Shown: positions 8,458 to 16,855 of the stretch, piece after piece
How the letters are laid out: each line of letters opens with the position of its first letter
Position numbering within the stretch: the first letter of the stretch is position 1
Assembly: GCF_002356335.1 (NCBI RefSeq)
Contig: NZ_AP018165.1
Location: 2,542,001 to 2,606,000, forward strand
Source: [Mycobacterium] stephanolepidis
GTDB taxonomy: Bacteria > Actinomycetota > Actinomycetes > Mycobacteriales > Mycobacteriaceae
Reading direction: 5' to 3'
Length of the DNA stretch: 64,000 nucleotides
The notes under the pieces: generated by a model
Told to the model about the DNA's origin: nothing
Seen by the model: the letters and a program-made list of their open reading frames with translations, nothing else
Databases searched by the model: none
Translations under genes and position numbers: made by a program

Positions 8458-10152
8458 CTACCGAGCGGGCGGATCGGCGGGCAGCACATGCTCGCCGACA
8501 CGATCGGTGGCCAGGCTCAGCGAGGAGATGTACTGCTTCTCGCCGTCGGGACCGGGCTTGGCGGAGGCGAGCATATCGGGACGCTCAAACTCGATTCCGC
8601 TGACGGCACAACGAAGTAACTCATCCGATGGGTTTCCGTACTCGTCGTACATCGGCAGATCGATACCGTCATCGGTGCGACGCAGGTAGTACTTGCCGCG
8701 AGTCGCCACCGCGAGAATGGGCGGCAGCACGAAGGCGATCACGACTGCCACAATCGGTGAGTAGGGCCGGATGGCCTCGCCGAACACTCCGAAGAAGACC
8801 AGGATCGAGATGCCCGCCGAAAGCAGCATCGAGACGAATCCGACCGGGTTGACGTCGTAGAGCATGCCGCGCCGGAATTCCGGCTTCATGGGCGAGAGCT
8901 TCAGGACGTACTTGTTGATCGCGATATCGGTAGCCACCGTGACCACCCAGGCCATACCGCAGTTGGCGTAGAACCCGAGAATGGTGTTGAGGAAGTCGAA
9001 CATATTGGCTTCCATCAGCACCAGGGCGATCACCAGGTTGAACAGCACGAAGACCAATCGGCCCGGGTAGTGCTTGGTGATGCGGGTGAATGAGTTCGTC
9101 CAGGCCAACGAGCCCGAGTAGGCGTTGGTGACGTTGATCTTGATCTGACTGATTACCACCAGAATCACGGCCAGCGTGATGGCGAGCCAGTGCGGCATCA
9201 TGTTCTGGTAGATCTCCAGGAACTGGTGCACCGGCTGATTGGCCACGGCAGCACCGCCTGCCACATTGGCGATGAGATACACCGCCAGGAACAGCCCGAT
9301 CACCTGTTTGATGGCTCCGAAAAGCACCCAGCCCGGCCCCGCCAGCAGCATCGCAGTCCACCAGCGTCGGCTGTTTTCGGGCGTCTTGGGCGGCATGAAC
9401 CGCAGATAGTCGATCTGCTCGGCGATCTGGGCGATCAGGGACAGGCACACGCCCGCGGCGAGCATGATCGACCCCAGGTTGACGCCTTGTGCTTCCTTGC
9501 CGCCGTAGGCGAAGAAGGTTCCGATCGAATCCGGGTGACGCACCACGAGATAGACGAATGGGATGACCATCATGACGAGCCACAGCGGGGTGGTCCACAC
9601 CTGCAGCACCGAGAGCGCCTTCATCCCGTAGATGACCAGCGGGATAATGATGATGGTGGAGGCCGCGTATCCGATGGGCAGCGGCACGCCAAGCCCGAGC
9701 TTCAGGCCCTGGGCCATGATCGAGCCTTCGAGTGCGAAGAATATGAATGTGAACGTCGCGTAGATGATGTTCGTGACGATGCTGCCGTAGTAACCGAATC
9801 CGCTTCCGCGCGTGATCAAGTCGAGATCGATGTTGTAACGGGCCGCGTAGTACGAGACAGGGATTCCGGTCAGGATGATGATGACCGCGAACAACCCGAT
9901 CCCCCACAGGGCATTTCCGGTGCCATAGGAGATTCCGATGTTGGCGCCGATCGCGAAGTCTGCCAAGTAGGCGATGCCACCCAGGGCCGTCACGCCGACA
10001 ACAGCCGGGCTCCACCGTCGAAATCGCCTGGGCGCGAATCGGAGGGTGTAGTCCTCCAAGGTCTCCCGCAGTGCCGCGCTCTCGGCGGCATCGTGGGTGG
10101 ACGGAGCAGACGAAACGGGTGCGGATGCAGTCGTATCGAGAGTGTCGGTCAC
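8458..10152 (-). CDS. NCS1-family purine/cytosine/allantoin-type permease
   Basis: A 564-residue integral membrane protein with about 12 helices and the NCS1 architecture (nucleobase-cation symport family 1: cytosine, purine, uracil, hydantoin or allantoin uptake). Family-like features are the R-R-F-R-R-W-S lead-in, the first helix with ADFAIGANIG and the glycine-rich RGSGFGYYG stretch. The start is uncertain: GTG 10152 gives VTDTLD; a TTG at 10176 would add eight residues. Neither has a strong ribosome site. The substrate cannot be told. No catabolic enzyme lies next to it. Confidence 0.8.
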   Translation of the reverse strand: MTDTLDTTASAPVSSAPSTHDAAESAALRETLEDYTLRFAPRRFRRWSPAVVGVTALGGIAYLADFAIGANIGISYGTGNALWGIGLFAVIIILTGIPVSYYAARYNIDLDLITRGSGFGYYGSIVTNIIYATFTFIFFALEGSIMAQGLKLGLGVPLPIGYAASTIIIIPLVIYGMKALSVLQVWTTPLWLVMMVIPFVYLVVRHPDSIGTFFAYGGKEAQGVNLGSIMLAAGVCLSLIAQIAEQIDYLRFMPPKTPENSRRWWTAMLLAGPGWVLFGAIKQVIGLFLAVYLIANVAGGAAVANQPVHQFLEIYQNMMPHWLAITLAVILVVISQIKINVTNAYSGSLAWTNSFTRITKHYPGRLVFVLFNLVIALVLMEANMFDFLNTILGFYANCGMAWVVTVATDIAINKYVLKLSPMKPEFRRGMLYDVNPVGFVSMLLSAGISILVFFGVFGEAIRPYSPIVAVVIAFVLPPILAVATRGKYYLRRTDDGIDLPMYDEYGNPSDELLRCAVSGIEFERPDMLASAKPGPDGEKQYISSLSLATDRVGEHVLPADPPAR

Positions 10153-10208
10153 GCGGACAGCCTGTCGAGCGCCCAAGTCGTGCGCGTTTTCCAGACGTTA
10201 ATGTCCTG

Positions 10209-11618
10209 TTACGCAGGCGCTCCAGCAGGTGTTTTCGGGCGCAACCGCGGGGTGAACTCCAGGCTCAGCAACGCGAACGCCACCAGCGGCACCGTGGACA
10301 TCTGCACAAGCACGTAGCGCCGGTCCCTCAGCGCGTGGAATTTGCGCAGGTACCGGTACAAAGACTCCAGGGCTATCAGCGGATCGAGCACGTGAATGGC
10401 CGAGTAGCACAGCTCCTGTACGCGAGTGCGGTCCTTCTCGGCGAAGATCTCCGGGAATGCCGCGAACGCCAGCGACAAGCGGCGGGCGCCTTCGGTCTTG
10501 GCGAGTGCGATCATGTCGATGGTCAGTCGTTCGTCGATCCCGTTCGGCGCACCCGGGCGCCGCCACGGAACATCGAGAGAGACATCGGTGCCGCCCCCGG
10601 TGGTGGCGTAACGGTGAAACCCTTGCACCACACCGCGATCATCCCGGGCGACGATCAACCGAACACCGGGATAGCGCCCGAGTAGCGCACCGTCAAGAAT
10701 CATCGAGAATCCGCGCTCGAAACGACCTCCATGCGAAAGTTCCATCACCTGTTGCAGTTCGGCGCGCAGCCCGCCATCGAGACTGCGCTCGTCGACGATC
10801 TCGGTGGTGACCCCCGCGTTGTGAGTGCGCTGCATGCCTTGGCGCAGATTCCGATACTTGCGGCCCACCATGTCGAAGGCTTGTACATCGACCACGACAT
10901 CGCGACCCACCGCGATAGCGCGGAGTGGATGGCCCAGGGAACGCGGGTCACTCCACAACGACAGGCGACGTTCACTGCACCCCAATATCGCGATACGCCA
11001 GCCACGCGAGCGACACATGGCCGCAAATTCCCGAACCAGGGACGGGAACCGTGACTCGTCACCGATCGGATCTCCGCCGACTACCGCAAAACCGGCGCGC
11101 GTCCGGTAGGCGATGGCTGCGGAGCGATCGGCGTTGAAGTAATAGGACTTGAGCGAATGCATCGCGAAGGCGGCCAGCGGATCGTCACCGGTGCTGTCCA
11201 CCAGGGCGCCCACCTCCGCCAACGCCTCTGGCTGCGCCGGAGCGGATGTCGGCCACATCAAGATGAGCCCGGCCGCGACCACCAACGCGTCGCCGGCGCG
11301 CTCGAACTGCAAGACTCCGGCCCCCAATGCGACCAGCACGGATACCCCCGCCCACGCCGCATGACCGAAGGTGACCGGCCGCCCCAGGAAGATCCCCCGA
11401 GCGATGAATCCGACGCACAACAGAACGGTGAGCGGCCAGAGGATTTCATCGAAATCGGGTTGCTTCGGATATCCGGAATGGGCGACCAACAACACCAGCC
11501 ATCCCGCGACCAGCAGCACCGCGGCGGCGCTCACCAACCGCGCGGGCCTCGAATCGCTGTGGACTGCAATGCGTTCGGCAATACGCACGTGAGTGGTTGC
11601 GGCCAATGGTTCCAGCAT
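10209..11618 (-). CDS. DUF2156 (MprF-like, LPG synthase C-terminal) membrane protein
   Basis: A 469-residue protein with an N-terminal block of about four hydrophobic helices (residues 28-140) and a C-terminal soluble domain with features of DUF2156, the GNAT-fold catalytic domain of lysylphosphatidylglycerol synthases (for example the LKSYYFNADRSAAIAYR opening near residue 157 and a late FHALRDRRYV). It is the apparent counterpart of M. tuberculosis Rv1619, which also sits between tesB and cyd. The membrane part is far shorter than the MprF flippase domain, so a flippase role is unlikely. The acceptor and donor are unknown. ATG 11618 follows a good GGAGGT site. Confidence 0.75.
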   Translation of the reverse strand: MLEPLAATTHVRIAERIAVHSDSRPARLVSAAAVLLVAGWLVLLVAHSGYPKQPDFDEILWPLTVLLCVGFIARGIFLGRPVTFGHAAWAGVSVLVALGAGVLQFERAGDALVVAAGLILMWPTSAPAQPEALAEVGALVDSTGDDPLAAFAMHSLKSYYFNADRSAAIAYRTRAGFAVVGGDPIGDESRFPSLVREFAAMCRSRGWRIAILGCSERRLSLWSDPRSLGHPLRAIAVGRDVVVDVQAFDMVGRKYRNLRQGMQRTHNAGVTTEIVDERSLDGGLRAELQQVMELSHGGRFERGFSMILDGALLGRYPGVRLIVARDDRGVVQGFHRYATTGGGTDVSLDVPWRRPGAPNGIDERLTIDMIALAKTEGARRLSLAFAAFPEIFAEKDRTRVQELCYSAIHVLDPLIALESLYRYLRKFHALRDRRYVLVQMSTVPLVAFALLSLEFTPRLRPKTPAGAPA

Positions 11619-11670
11619 TCAGCCACCTCCCACGGTCTCCCGATACCGACCTTCAAGAATACTCCCGCAG

Positions 11671-11856
11671 CTACCAGCGGTCGGAGGGATCGCTCTTTCC
11701 GATCGCAAACCAGAGGATGGGACCGAAGATCGGGAAGACCAGCACGATGATGGCCCACGGCAGCTTCTCGCCATTAGGCTTGACCGGGTCTTTGATGATG
11801 GAAATGATGGTGACGACAGTAAGAACCAGCACCAGCAGAGAAAGAATTCGAATCAT
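11671..11856 (-). CDS. Small PLDc_N-type membrane protein
   Basis: A 61-residue protein with two hydrophobic segments (residues 3-22 and 35-55) separated by a charged linker, ending WFAIGKSDPSDRW. The pattern WAIIVLVFPIFGPILWFAIG is typical of the PLDc_N (phospholipase D-nuclease N-terminal) small membrane family, whose function is unknown. Start ATG 11856 overlaps the tesB stop (ATGA), so it is coupled to tesB. A longer frame upstream is out of keeping with this coupling. Confidence 0.75.
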   Translation of the reverse strand: MIRILSLLVLVLTVVTIISIIKDPVKPNGEKLPWAIIVLVFPIFGPILWFAIGKSDPSDRW

Positions 11857-12722
11857 GACCGCCCCGGGAAGTGTTTGACAATACCTTCCTGGATAGTACT
11901 GGCCAGCAACGCCCCTTCGCGATCGAAAAAACGCCCCGCTCCCATCCCCCGGCCCGCCGAGGCAACCGGCGACTCGGTTGCGTAGAGCACCCAATCATCG
12001 AAGCGCACCGGGCGGTGAAACCAGACGCTGTGGTTGATGGTGGCGGCGAAAATCCGGTCGTAACCCCAGGACAGCCCGTGAGTGGTGATGATCGAATCCA
12101 GCACCGTGGTGTCCGATGCGTAAACCAGCGCCGCACTGTGCAGAACCGGATCGTCGGGCAGTGCGGAGTGAGTCTTCATCCACACCCGATTATGTTCCAG
12201 CCGTTCAGATTTCGCCTTGAGAACCCAGGCGGGGTCGTTGTCGTAACGCCATTCGATGGGTTTGAGGGCGGCCACGAACATCGGCACGGTCTCCTCGTAG
12301 CCGACCAGGTGCTCGTCGATGGTCGGCAGCGTGTCAGGATCGGCCACCGTCGGCGGTTTCACCGCGTGTTCCAGGCCAGGTGAGTCCTTCAGATACGACA
12401 CCAACGCGGAGGACAGCAACAGATCACCCTGGACGGCGTCGACGCGGCGATTGGCGAAGTTACGCTCGTCCCGCAATCGCAGGACCCGGAACTCGATGTC
12501 CTGCTCAGGGTCACCACCGTTGATGAAATGGGTGGACACGGCCGCCAGCGAAAGCTTCTCGGACACGGTGCGCCCGGAAGCGACCACCGACTGCGCCATC
12601 AGCTGACCGCCGAAGGTACGGGGCGGATTGACCGTCGGGTGACCACCGATGAACAGATCGGACTCGGGGTTCTTCAGCTCCAGCAGCGCGAGTAGCTGTG
12701 CGAAATCAGGTGCGTTGCTGAT
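11853..12722 (-). CDS. tesB: Acyl-CoA thioesterase II, apparent AUC start
   Basis: Double hot-dog acyl-CoA thioesterase, the counterpart of M. tuberculosis tesB1 (Rv1618, about 300 residues). It hydrolyses acyl-CoA to free acid and CoA. Conserved stretches include VSTHFINGGDP, YASDTTVLDS, HSVWFHRPVRFDDW and the C-terminal TIQEG with the catalytic-type Gln. The first canonical start (ATG 12599) would remove about 41 residues that clearly belong to the fold (SDLFIGGHP, NPPRTFGGQ). In-frame sequence runs back to a TAG at 12738-12740 and contains no ATG, GTG or TTG. The best start is ATC at 12720-12722, placed six bases after GAGGA and aligned with the usual N-terminus. Downstream of pyk by 15 bp. 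Confidence 0.85.
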   Translation of the reverse strand: MSNAPDFAQLLALLELKNPESDLFIGGHPTVNPPRTFGGQLMAQSVVASGRTVSEKLSLAAVSTHFINGGDPEQDIEFRVLRLRDERNFANRRVDAVQGDLLLSSALVSYLKDSPGLEHAVKPPTVADPDTLPTIDEHLVGYEETVPMFVAALKPIEWRYDNDPAWVLKAKSERLEHNRVWMKTHSALPDDPVLHSAALVYASDTTVLDSIITTHGLSWGYDRIFAATINHSVWFHRPVRFDDWVLYATESPVASAGRGMGAGRFFDREGALLASTIQEGIVKHFPGRS

Positions 12723-12737
12723 GCTCGATCCTCGTCT

Positions 12738-14156
12738 CTAGTGGTCGTCCTCGCCGATCCGGTGCACGTGGATCAGATTGGTCGAGCCTACTGTCCCGGG
12801 TGGAGCACCCGCGACGATCACCACCAGATCTCCCCGTTGATAACGCTCCATCGCCAGCAACGCCGTATCCACTTGTTGGATCATGCCGTCGGTGGTGTCC
12901 ATCACCGGGACGATGAAGGTTTCAGTTCCCCAGGTCAGCGCCAGCTGGCTACGTACCTCGGGCAGTGGGGTGAAAGCCAGCACCGGCAGCGGAGTGTGCA
13001 GTCGGGCGAGCCGTCGCACCGTGTCACCCGACTGCGTGAACGCCACCAGGGCCTTGGCGTTGAGCCGTTCGCCGATGTCGCGCGCCGCATACGAGATGAC
13101 GCCGCGTTTGGTCCGCGGCACGTGGGTCAGCGGCGGCGCGCTCACCGAATGACTCTCGACCGCGGACACGATGCGGGCCATCGTCCGCACCGCCTCCATG
13201 GGGTACTTGCCCACCGAGGTCTCCCCCGACAGCATCACGGCGTCCGCCCCATCCAGGACCGCATTGGCGACATCCGAGGCCTCGGCGCGTGTCGGGCGCG
13301 AGTTTTCGATCATCGACTCGAGCATCTGGGTCGCCACGATGACTGGACGCGCGTTCTCACGCGCGATCTGGATAGCGCGCTTCTGCACAATCGGCACATC
13401 TTCGAGCGGAAGTTCGACGCCCAGATCGCCACGAGCGACCATGATCGCGTCGAATGCCAGCACGATCGCCTCCAGGTTGGCGACGGCCTCGGGCTTCTCC
13501 AGCTTCGCGATCACCGGCACCCGACGGCCGACCCGGTCCATGATGGCGTGCACCAGTTCCACATCACCGGGTGACCGCACGAACGACAGTGCGATGAGGT
13601 CCACCCCGAGGCGCAGTGCGAACTCCAGATCCGCGATGTCCTTTTCGGAGAGGGCAGGCACCGAGACATTCATCCCCGGAAGTGACAGCCCCTTGTTGTT
13701 GCTGACCGGACCACCCTCGGTGACCCGGCAGACCACGTCGTTGCCTTCGATGGCCTCGACGGTCAAGCCAACCTTGCCGTCGTCGACCAGAAGCCTGTCG
13801 CCCACGGCAGCATCGGTAGCCAACTGCTTGTACGTGGTGGAGACCCTATCCGGGGTTCCCACGACGTCCTCGACGGTGATCCTGACCAGTTCGCCCGTCG
13901 CCCAATGGGTGGAGCCGGTGGCGAACCGGCCCAGCCGGATCTTGGGCCCCTGCAGGTCCGCGAGCACGCCGACCGCACGCCCGGACTCGTCAGATGCCTT
14001 ACGCACCCAGCGATAGTTCTGCTCATGGTCGGCATGGTCGCCGTGGCTGAAATTGAGTCGCGCGACGTCCATCCCGGATTCGACAAGCTCGCGTACAAGC
14101 TCGGCGGAACCGGTCGCAGGACCAAGGGTACAAACAATCTTTCCGCGTCTCGTCAC
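12738..14156 (-). CDS. pyk: Pyruvate kinase
   Basis: Glycolytic enzyme converting phosphoenolpyruvate and ADP to pyruvate and ATP. The 472-residue protein has RRGKIVCTLGPA at the N-terminus, VARLNFSHGDH near residue 32, the active-site lysine region VIAKLEKPEAV near 218 and the metal/phosphate region MVARGDLGVELP near 242. The start is GTG 14156; an ATG just upstream is out of frame. There is no clear ribosome site, and a -10-like TATGCT ends eight bases upstream, so the message could be leaderless or nearly so. It is followed in the same frame by tesB. Confidence 0.96.
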   Translation of the reverse strand: MTRRGKIVCTLGPATGSAELVRELVESGMDVARLNFSHGDHADHEQNYRWVRKASDESGRAVGVLADLQGPKIRLGRFATGSTHWATGELVRITVEDVVGTPDRVSTTYKQLATDAAVGDRLLVDDGKVGLTVEAIEGNDVVCRVTEGGPVSNNKGLSLPGMNVSVPALSEKDIADLEFALRLGVDLIALSFVRSPGDVELVHAIMDRVGRRVPVIAKLEKPEAVANLEAIVLAFDAIMVARGDLGVELPLEDVPIVQKRAIQIARENARPVIVATQMLESMIENSRPTRAEASDVANAVLDGADAVMLSGETSVGKYPMEAVRTMARIVSAVESHSVSAPPLTHVPRTKRGVISYAARDIGERLNAKALVAFTQSGDTVRRLARLHTPLPVLAFTPLPEVRSQLALTWGTETFIVPVMDTTDGMIQQVDTALLAMERYQRGDLVVIVAGAPPGTVGSTNLIHVHRIGEDDH

Positions 14157-14243
14157 GACTTTTGAGCATAGTCGTGCTGGTACCTACTCACGAGTCAGCG
14201 CGGACACGATTCACCAAGCGGTTACCTTCACCGGTTTGCGTTG

Positions 14244-14558
14244 TCAGGAGGCCAATTTCAGACCGACGATGCCGGCAACGATCAATCCCAGGCTGAGCAG
14301 TCGCCAGACGTTGGCCGAATCGCCGAACAGCACGATGCCCAGGATTGCGGTACCCACAGCGCCGACCCCCACCCAGATCGCGTACGCGGTACCGACCGGC
14401 AGGCTTTTCATCGCAATGCCCAGCATGGCGATGCTGATGATCATCGATCCGACAGTGCCGACGGTCGGCCACAGTCGAGTGAATCCCTCGGTGTATTTCA
14501 GACCGATGGCCCAGCCCACCTCAAGCAGACCCGCGAGAAGAAGAACCAGCCAAACCAT
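14244..14558 (-). CDS. sugE: SMR-family guanidinium exporter (Gdx/SugE type)
   Basis: A 104-residue four-helix protein of the small multidrug resistance family. It carries the conserved membrane glutamate at residue 13 ([11 protein letters not shown]) and the SugE/Gdx-type stretches [17 protein letters not shown] and [12 protein letters not shown]. SugE-type members are now known as guanidinium/proton antiporters working as antiparallel dimers. The call is strongly supported by a guanidine-II riboswitch directly upstream. ATG 14558 is chosen because GGAGG sits seven bases before it; a GTG at 14573 lies upstream of and next to that site. QacE-like drug export is the alternative. Confidence 0.92.
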   Translation of the reverse strand: MVWLVLLLAGLLEVGWAIGLKYTEGFTRLWPTVGTVGSMIISIAMLGIAMKSLPVGTAYAIWVGVGAVGTAILGIVLFGDSANVWRLLSLGLIVAGIVGLKLAS

Positions 14559-14577
14559 GAGAGATACCTCCACATTT

Positions 14578-14621
14578 CAGTGAGGCCGTCCCCTGGTGAA
14601 GAATTACCGGGCCGTCCCGGT
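14578..14621 (-). ncRNA. Guanidine-II (mini-ykkC) riboswitch
   Basis: Read on the minus strand, two short hairpins lie in tandem. P1 (14621-14606) has six perfect pairs, ACCGGG/CCCGGT, closing an ACGG tetraloop. P2 (14596-14578) has GGGG/CCTC closing a second ACGG loop, with weaker outer pairs. The linker is nine bases. This is the mini-ykkC consensus: paired hairpins with ACGR loops and G-rich/C-rich closing stems. In the known class each loop binds one guanidinium and the folded hairpins free the ribosome site. Here GGAGG (14571-14567) follows P2 by six bases and the regulated gene is a SugE-type exporter, the usual target. A TTGACA lies at 14645-14640, but I see no good -10. Confidence 0.9.
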
Positions 14622-14641
14622 CATTCCCATTCTCTCACATG

Positions 14642-14998
14642 TCAATCGCGAAGCTGGCGACCAGCTTTGTCGGTAACCCTGCCGCCGAAGATCAGGACCG
14701 CATCGACGACCGCCCAGATGACAGCGACGATTCCGAACGTCACCAGGCCGATCAGCAGCTGAATGACGCCGAGCAGCGTCTGGCCCAGATATATCCGCCC
14801 GAAGCCGAGAAATCCGACCAGGCCCAAAAGTTGCAGCAGGCCGGCGATCAGCTTCGACTTATCTGAGTATGGCGCCCCAGTGCCCGGATCGCGCCCGTAC
14901 GGGGCGGCAGGGTCCACATAGGGGGGCGGATAAGGGATGCCAGGCGATGGCGGCACCGGCGGAGGTGTTCCGAAAGGAGGCGGCGTGCTCTCGGTCAT
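14642..14998 (-). CDS. TM2-domain membrane protein
   Basis: A 118-residue protein with a proline-rich N-terminal half (residues 5-40), then a TM2 domain: two hydrophobic helices around a short turn, with GFGRIYLGQTLLGVIQL near residues 65-81. The function of TM2 proteins in bacteria is unknown. The ATG overlaps the lgt stop (ATGA at 14995-14998 on the minus strand), so it is coupled to lgt. A comparable small membrane protein follows lgt in M. tuberculosis. Confidence 0.85.
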   Translation of the reverse strand: MTESTPPPFGTPPPVPPSPGIPYPPPYVDPAAPYGRDPGTGAPYSDKSKLIAGLLQLLGLVGFLGFGRIYLGQTLLGVIQLLIGLVTFGIVAVIWAVVDAVLIFGGRVTDKAGRQLRD

Positions 14999-16032
14999 TT
15001 CTCCACAATGCCAGAGTTCTCACCGATCTCGTCGGCCGATTCCTCGGCGGGGTCATCCAACGGGTCTTTCGTGACGTCTTCTTCCCCAGCTGGTACCACC
15101 TCAGCTGAGTCCTCAGTGCCCGCCGACTCCTGCGCGACGGCCTCGCCCTCGTCGGTCTGCGCCGCAGTGCCGCCCAGGGTCGCCGGATCCTCACGGCCCT
15201 TGGGGGCCAGCAGGATGTAGGCGATCGCACCGAGGAACACCAGTGTCGAGGTGAAGGAGTTGACGCGAATTCCACCGAACTGTGTGGCGGGGTCCACGCG
15301 CATCAACTCGACCCAGAAGCGTCCCACGCAGTACGCCGCGACATACATCGCGAACAGACGTCCGTGCCCGATCTTGAAGCGCCGATCGACGAAGATCAGC
15401 AGCGCGAAAACAAGGACATTCCACAACAATTCGTAGAGAAAGGTCGGGTGGACAACCTGGGCGACCTCTCCGGTGGACACACCGTTGAGATTGAGGACGT
15501 CCACCGTGCCGTCGGCCGAGCGGCGATAGAACAGCTCCAGTCCCCACGGCAGCGTGGTGGGGCCACCGGTGAGTTCCTGATTGAAGTAGTTGCCCAACCG
15601 GCCGATCGCCTGGGCCAGCACGATGCCGGGAGCGATCGCGTCGCCGAAGGCCGGCAAGGAAATTCCTCGACGGCGGCAGGCGATCCAAGCGCCGACACCG
15701 CCGAGGGCGACGGCGCCCCAGATACCGAGGCCGCCTTCCCAGACCGCGATCGCCTTGCCCAGGCCCTTACCGTGCGGGCCGAAGTAGGTCTGCCAGTCGG
15801 TCATGACGTGATAGAGACGTCCACCGACCAGTCCGAACGGCACCGCCCACAAAGCGATGTCGTAGATGACACCGCGCTCGCCGCCGCGCTGCTCCCATCG
15901 ACGATCTCCGATGACCAGCGCGACGATAATGCCCGCGATGATGCACAGTGCGTAGGCGCGGATCGGGATGGGTCCCAGATGCCAGACCCCTTGGGGCGGG
16001 CTGGGGATGTATGCCAGATTCACGACTGTCAC
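14995..16032 (-). CDS. lgt: Prolipoprotein diacylglyceryl transferase
   Basis: Membrane enzyme that moves diacylglycerol from phosphatidylglycerol to the lipobox cysteine of prolipoproteins. The 345-residue protein has about seven helices and the Lgt signature GRLGNYFNQELTG (about residues 143-155), plus the arginine/tyrosine-containing HPTFLYELLWN. The last 55-60 residues form an acidic, Glu/Ala-rich tail (cytoplasmic by inference), as in other mycobacterial Lgt proteins. Start GTG 16032 follows an AGGGA-type site. It lies 34 bp after trpA and reads in the same direction, so it may be in the trp operon, as in M. tuberculosis. Confidence 0.95.
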   Translation of the reverse strand: MTVVNLAYIPSPPQGVWHLGPIPIRAYALCIIAGIIVALVIGDRRWEQRGGERGVIYDIALWAVPFGLVGGRLYHVMTDWQTYFGPHGKGLGKAIAVWEGGLGIWGAVALGGVGAWIACRRRGISLPAFGDAIAPGIVLAQAIGRLGNYFNQELTGGPTTLPWGLELFYRRSADGTVDVLNLNGVSTGEVAQVVHPTFLYELLWNVLVFALLIFVDRRFKIGHGRLFAMYVAAYCVGRFWVELMRVDPATQFGGIRVNSFTSTLVFLGAIAYILLAPKGREDPATLGGTAAQTDEGEAVAQESAGTEDSAEVVPAGEEDVTKDPLDDPAEESADEIGENSGIVEK

Positions 16033-16066
16033 AGTGTTGTCCCTGTTTTTCCTGTCATCCCTGGGC

Positions 16067-16855
16067 TCAGGTCCTTCGGACTCCGGTAGCCAACTCTTCA
16101 GTCAGGGTACGCACGGCGGTTGCACCTTGCGGGGCGGCCGCCACCAACGCCGAGCCCACGATGACGCCGTCGGCATACGCGGCGATCTCGGCCGCCTGGG
16201 CACCGGAACGCACGCCAAGACCGACCCCCACCGGGATATCGGAGACCTCGCGAACCCTGCCCACCAGCGTGGGAGCGGCATTCGACACCGCATCACGGGC
16301 ACCGGTGACACCCATGGTGGAGGCCGCGTAGACGAATCCCCGGCATGCGCCGATCGTCTTCTCGAGTCTTTCCGGCGTCGACGAGGGTGCGACCAGGAAG
16401 ATGCGGTCCAGGTCATGAGCATCGGAGGCCGCGATCCAGTCTTCGGACTCATCGGGGATCAGATCGGGTGTGATGATTCCGAGGCCTCCCGCTGCGGCGA
16501 GGTCGCGCGAGAACGCCTCAACTCCGTACCGCAGCACCGGATTCCAGTACGACATCACGACGGCATGGCCGCCGGCATCGGTGATGGCGCGGACCGTGGT
16601 GAAGACGTCGGCTACCCGAACACCGTTGGTGAGCGCGGTTTCCGCGGCGGCGGCGATCATCGGGCCGTCCATCATCGGATCCGAGTAGGCGATTCCGACC
16701 TCGATGATGTCGCATCCGCCCTGCACCAGGGTGGTCATGAGTTCGATCGAGGTGCCCAGGTCCGGATAGCCGTTGGGCAGATACCCGATGAGTGCGGCAC
16801 GCCCCTCGGCACGGCACTTGTCGAAGACCTCGGTCAGGCGGCCCGACTGCGTCAT
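16067..16855 (-). CDS. trpA: Tryptophan synthase alpha subunit
   Basis: Cleaves indole-3-glycerol phosphate to indole and glyceraldehyde 3-phosphate; works in the alpha2beta2 complex with TrpB. The 262-residue TIM barrel has the catalytic Glu in [11 protein letters not shown] and the catalytic Asp in DPMMDGPMI near residues 45-60, and the phosphate-binding GVGLGVRSG and VIVGSALV near the C-terminus. ATG 16855 overlaps the trpB stop (ATGA). Confidence 0.96.
   Translation of the reverse strand: MTQSGRLTEVFDKCRAEGRAALIGYLPNGYPDLGTSIELMTTLVQGGCDIIEVGIAYSDPMMDGPMIAAAAETALTNGVRVADVFTTVRAITDAGGHAVVMSYWNPVLRYGVEAFSRDLAAAGGLGIITPDLIPDESEDWIAASDAHDLDRIFLVAPSSTPERLEKTIGACRGFVYAASTMGVTGARDAVSNAAPTLVGRVREVSDIPVGVGLGVRSGAQAAEIAAYADGVIVGSALVAAAPQGATAVRTLTEELATGVRRT

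Noticed and set aside
9190..10317. Long ORF antisense to the NCS1 permease
   Set aside because: Charged, Asp/Arg/His-rich translation typical of a shadow frame of a high-GC gene; the permease on the other strand has full family features.
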